The notes beneath the pieces are model-generated. The model saw only the letters and a program-made list of their open reading frames with translations, was not told where the DNA came from and searched no databases. From Pseudomonas sp. GM49 (GTDB lineage Bacteria > Pseudomonadota > Gammaproteobacteria > Pseudomonadales > Pseudomonadaceae), in assembly GCF_000282355.1 (NCBI RefSeq), contig NZ_AKJL01000272.1, positions 62,001-126,000 of the forward strand: a DNA stretch of 64,000 bases. The letters are read 5' to 3'. Below, one piece after another: positions 59,915-64,000 of this stretch (positions within the stretch are counted from its first letter, which is position 1; each line of letters starts with the position of its first letter). Position numbers and translations under genes: made by a program.

Positions 59915-61459
59915 ATGCAGCAACTCAATCCTTCCGAAATAAGTGAAATTATCAAGGGCCGCATCGACAAGCTCGATGTGACCTCCCAAGCCCGTAACGA
60001 AGGCACTGTCGTCAGCGTATCTGACGGTATCGTGCGGATTCACGGTCTGGCCGACGTAATGTACGGCGAGATGATCGAGTTTCCGGGCGGCGTCTTCGGT
60101 ATGGCCCTCAACCTGGAGCAAGACTCCGTAGGTGCCGTTGTATTGGGCGCATACCAGTCTCTGGCTGAAGGCATGAGCGCCAAGTGCACTGGCCGCATCC
60201 TGGAAGTTCCAGTTGGTAAGGAACTGCTGGGTCGCGTAGTCGACGCACTGGGTAACCCTGTTGACGGCAAAGGTCCACTGGGCAACACCGAGACCGACGC
60301 GGTCGAGAAAGTTGCTCCAGGCGTGATCTGGCGTAAGTCGGTAGCCCAGCCTGTACAGACTGGCTACAAGGCTGTCGATGCCATGATCCCTGTCGGCCGT
60401 GGCCAGCGTGAGCTGATCATCGGTGACCGTCAGATCGGTAAAACCGCTCTGGCGATCGACGCGATCATCAACCAGAAAAACAGCGGCATTTACTGCGTCT
60501 ACGTAGCGATCGGTCAGAAACAATCGACCATCGCCAACGTGGTTCGCAAGCTGGAAGAAAACGGCGCCCTGGCCAACACGATCATCGTGGCTGCCAGTGC
60601 TTCGGAATCTCCTGCGCTGCAATTCCTGGCACCGTACTCCGGTTGCACCATGGGTGAATTCTTCCGCGACCGCGGTGAAGACGCGCTGATCGTTTATGAC
60701 GATCTGTCCAAGCAAGCAGTGGCTTACCGCCAGATTTCCCTGCTGCTGCGCCGTCCACCAGGCCGTGAAGCTTACCCAGGCGACGTGTTCTATCTCCACT
60801 CCCGTCTGCTGGAGCGCGCATCCCGCGTTTCGGAAGAGTACGTAGAGAAGTTCACCAACGGCGCAGTGACCGGCAAAACCGGTTCCCTGACCGCACTGCC
60901 GATCATCGAAACCCAGGCTGGCGACGTTTCCGCGTTCGTTCCGACCAACGTGATTTCCATCACCGACGGTCAGATCTTCCTGGAATCGGCCATGTTCAAC
61001 TCGGGCATCCGTCCTGCAGTGAACGCCGGTGTTTCGGTATCCCGTGTGGGTGGTGCCGCTCAGACCAAGATCATCAAGAAGCTGTCCGGTGGTATCCGTA
61101 CCGCTCTGGCTCAGTACCGTGAACTGGCGGCATTCGCCCAGTTCGCTTCTGACCTGGACGAAGCGACCCGTAAGCAACTTGAGCATGGTCAGCGCGTTAC
61201 CGAGCTGATGAAGCAGAAGCAATACGCACCAATGTCGATCGCCGACATGGCGCTGTCGCTGTATGCCGCTGAGCGTGGGTTCCTGACTGACGTTGAAATC
61301 GCCAAGATCGGCAGCTTCGAACAAGCGCTGATTGCTTTCTTCAACCGCGATCACGCCGACTTGATGGCGAAGATCAACGTGAAGGGTGACTTCAATGACG
61401 AAATCGACGCTGGCATGAAAGCCGGTATCGAGAAGTTCAAGGCCACCCAAACCTGGTAA
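59915..61459 (+). CDS. atpA: ATP synthase F1 subunit alpha
   Basis: A 514-residue non-catalytic nucleotide-binding subunit. It starts [17 protein letters not shown]. The P-loop is GDRQIGKT (about residues 170-177). The conserved [21 protein letters not shown] and arginine-finger region SRVGGAAQ are present. Three alpha and three beta subunits form the hexamer. It is 21 bp after atpH. Confidence 0.98.
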   Translation: MQQLNPSEISEIIKGRIDKLDVTSQARNEGTVVSVSDGIVRIHGLADVMYGEMIEFPGGVFGMALNLEQDSVGAVVLGAYQSLAEGMSAKCTGRILEVPVGKELLGRVVDALGNPVDGKGPLGNTETDAVEKVAPGVIWRKSVAQPVQTGYKAVDAMIPVGRGQRELIIGDRQIGKTALAIDAIINQKNSGIYCVYVAIGQKQSTIANVVRKLEENGALANTIIVAASASESPALQFLAPYSGCTMGEFFRDRGEDALIVYDDLSKQAVAYRQISLLLRRPPGREAYPGDVFYLHSRLLERASRVSEEYVEKFTNGAVTGKTGSLTALPIIETQAGDVSAFVPTNVISITDGQIFLESAMFNSGIRPAVNAGVSVSRVGGAAQTKIIKKLSGGIRTALAQYRELAAFAQFASDLDEATRKQLEHGQRVTELMKQKQYAPMSIADMALSLYAAERGFLTDVEIAKIGSFEQALIAFFNRDHADLMAKINVKGDFNDEIDAGMKAGIEKFKATQTW

Positions 61460-61465
61460 GCCGCA

Positions 61466-61487
61466 GCGGGAGCCGCAAGGCTCCCGC
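61466..61487 (+). other. Intercistronic hairpin between atpA and atpG
   Basis: GCGGGAGCC, GCAA, and GGCTCCCGC form a perfect 9-bp stem with a GNRA-type tetraloop. No T-run follows, so mRNA stabilisation is more likely than termination. Confidence 0.6.
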
Positions 61488-61509
61488 TTGCTAACCTGAT
61501 AGGTGTTAC

Positions 61510-62370
61510 ATGGCAGGCGCAAAAGAGATTCGCAGTAAGATTGCGAGCATCAAAAGCACGCAAAAAATTACCAGCGCCATGGAAAAAGTGGCGGTCAGCA
61601 AAATGCGCAAGGCACAAATGCGCATGGCTGCTAGCCGTCCTTATGCGGAGCGCATCCGCCAGGTTATTGGCCATCTGGCCAACGCTAACCCGGAATATCG
61701 CCACCCGTTCATGATCGACCGTGAAGTAAAGCGCGTCGGTTATGTCGTAGTGAGCAGTGACCGTGGTCTGTGTGGTGGCTTGAACACCAACCTGTTCAAG
61801 GCTTTGGTCAAGGACATGGCGGTAAACCGCGAAAACGGCGTCGAGATCGATCTGTGTGTAGTGGGTAGCAAGGGTGCGGCCTTTTTCCGCAACTTCGGCG
61901 GCAACGTCGTAGCAGCTATCAGCCACCTGGGTGAAGAGCCGTCGATCAATGACTTGATCGGCAGCGTCAAGGTGATGCTGGATGCCTACCTGGACGGCCG
62001 TATTGACCGCCTGTCCGTGGTATCCAACAAGTTCATCAACACCATGACGCAACAGCCTACCGTGGAGCAATTGATTCCACTGGTGGCAACCCCGGATCAG
62101 GAACTCAAGCACCACTGGGACTATCTCTACGAACCGGATGCCAAAGAGCTGCTTGACGGCTTGATGGTCCGCTACGTTGAGTCGCAGGTCTACCAGGCGG
62201 TGGTCGAGAACAACGCGGCTGAACAAGCTGCGCGGATGATCGCGATGAAGAACGCTACCGACAACGCCGGTGATTTGATCAGCGATTTGCAGCTGGTCTA
62301 CAACAAGGCGCGTCAGGCTGCGATCACCCAAGAGATCTCGGAAATCGTCGGCGGCGCTGCCGCGGTTTAA
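61510..62370 (+). CDS. atpG: ATP synthase F1 subunit gamma
   Basis: A 286-residue central-stalk rotor subunit. Conserved N-terminal coiled coil [45 protein letters not shown] near residue 85, and the C-terminal helix [15 protein letters not shown]. Length matches E. coli AtpG. It converts rotation of the c-ring into conformational change of the alpha-beta hexamer. Confidence 0.98.
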   Translation: MAGAKEIRSKIASIKSTQKITSAMEKVAVSKMRKAQMRMAASRPYAERIRQVIGHLANANPEYRHPFMIDREVKRVGYVVVSSDRGLCGGLNTNLFKALVKDMAVNRENGVEIDLCVVGSKGAAFFRNFGGNVVAAISHLGEEPSINDLIGSVKVMLDAYLDGRIDRLSVVSNKFINTMTQQPTVEQLIPLVATPDQELKHHWDYLYEPDAKELLDGLMVRYVESQVYQAVVENNAAEQAARMIAMKNATDNAGDLISDLQLVYNKARQAAITQEISEIVGGAAAV

Positions 62371-63777
<1,407 letters not shown>

Positions 63778-63781
63778 TCCC

Positions 63782-63800
63782 GGCGCCCGGCAACGGGCGC
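63782..63800 (+). other. Intercistronic hairpin between atpD and atpC
   Basis: GCGCCCG and CGGGCGC pair around a GCAA tetraloop. There is no T-run. It is the same GCAA-capped type as the hairpin between atpA and atpG. Confidence 0.6.
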
Positions 63801-63822
63801 TAATTTAGGTTGAGGCAATCAG

Positions 63823-64000
63823 ATGGCTATGACAGTCCATTGCGATATCGTCAGCGCGGAAGGAGAAATCTTTTCCGGGCTGGTCGAGATGGTGATTGCG
63901 CACGGTGCACTGGGTGATCTTGGTATCGCCCTGGGTCACGCGCCGCTGATCACTAATCTGAAGCCAGGTCCGATCCGCCTGGTCAAGCAGGGCGGGGAAG
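63823..64000 (+). CDS. atpC: ATP synthase F1 subunit epsilon (N-terminal part, cut by window end)
   Basis: About 59 codons are visible, [20 protein letters not shown] and onward, matching the N-terminal beta-sandwich of epsilon ([20 protein letters not shown]). The gene runs off the window. The epsilon subunit couples gamma rotation and inhibits ATP hydrolysis. Preceded by TTGAGGCAATCAG. Confidence 0.95.
   Translation, partial: MAMTVHCDIVSAEGEIFSGLVEMVIAHGALGDLGIALGHAPLITNLKPGPIRLVKQGGE

Overview
The window is chromosomal DNA of a fluorescent Pseudomonas (P. fluorescens complex). The evidence is GC-rich coding, the gene order around dnaA-dnaN-recF-gyrB, rpmH-rnpA-yidD-yidC-mnmE-mnmG-rsmG-parAB and the atp operon, glyQS next to tag and lpxL, Pseudomonas-type REP doublets, and protein sequences typical of the group. 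It is the replication-origin region. No prophage, insertion sequence, CRISPR array, tRNA or rRNA was seen.

Left part (1-33 kb): a partial unknown gene, a secreted tyrosine-phosphatase-like protein, yheV-prlC, a gamma-carbonic-anhydrase-like protein, a HAD phosphatase, a four-gene MCE lipid-transport operon (permease, ATPase, MlaD-like, PqiC-like lipoprotein), membrane and transport genes (DUF5924, M16 peptidase, Na/Pi cotransporter, TerC, CitMHS), a choline-O-sulfate locus (betR, betC, choX, then a SulP transporter), and housekeeping genes (aroE, hemF, qor, tsaC, dprA, tsaP-like, def, fmt, rsmB, trkA). Nine REP doublets are scattered from 4.8 to 32.8 kb; none was seen to the right of that.

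Middle (33-41.5 kb): lpxL-like, tag, glyQ-glyS-gmhB-plsC, then a divergent histidine kinase/response regulator pair. The kinase appears to lack its usual extracytoplasmic CHASE2 sensor. The tsaP-like gene at 27 kb appears to lack its LysM domain.

Origin (41.5-57 kb): gyrB-recF-dnaN-dnaA run leftward and rpmH-rnpA-yidD-yidC-mnmE rightward from the dnaA-rpmH intergenic region, which carries four perfect DnaA boxes and an AT-rich tract. A second non-coding region between mnmE and mnmG is a diverged copy of the first, collinear over about 280 bp at a nearly constant offset of 4,487 bp. Two parS sites lie inside recF, and parAB lies about 11 kb away. About 25 perfect TTATCCACA boxes were counted by eye between 16.7 and 55.8 kb, far above chance.

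Right end (57-64 kb): the F1Fo ATP synthase operon atpIBEFHAGD and the start of atpC, driven by a clear sigma-70 promoter whose spacer is an inverted repeat.
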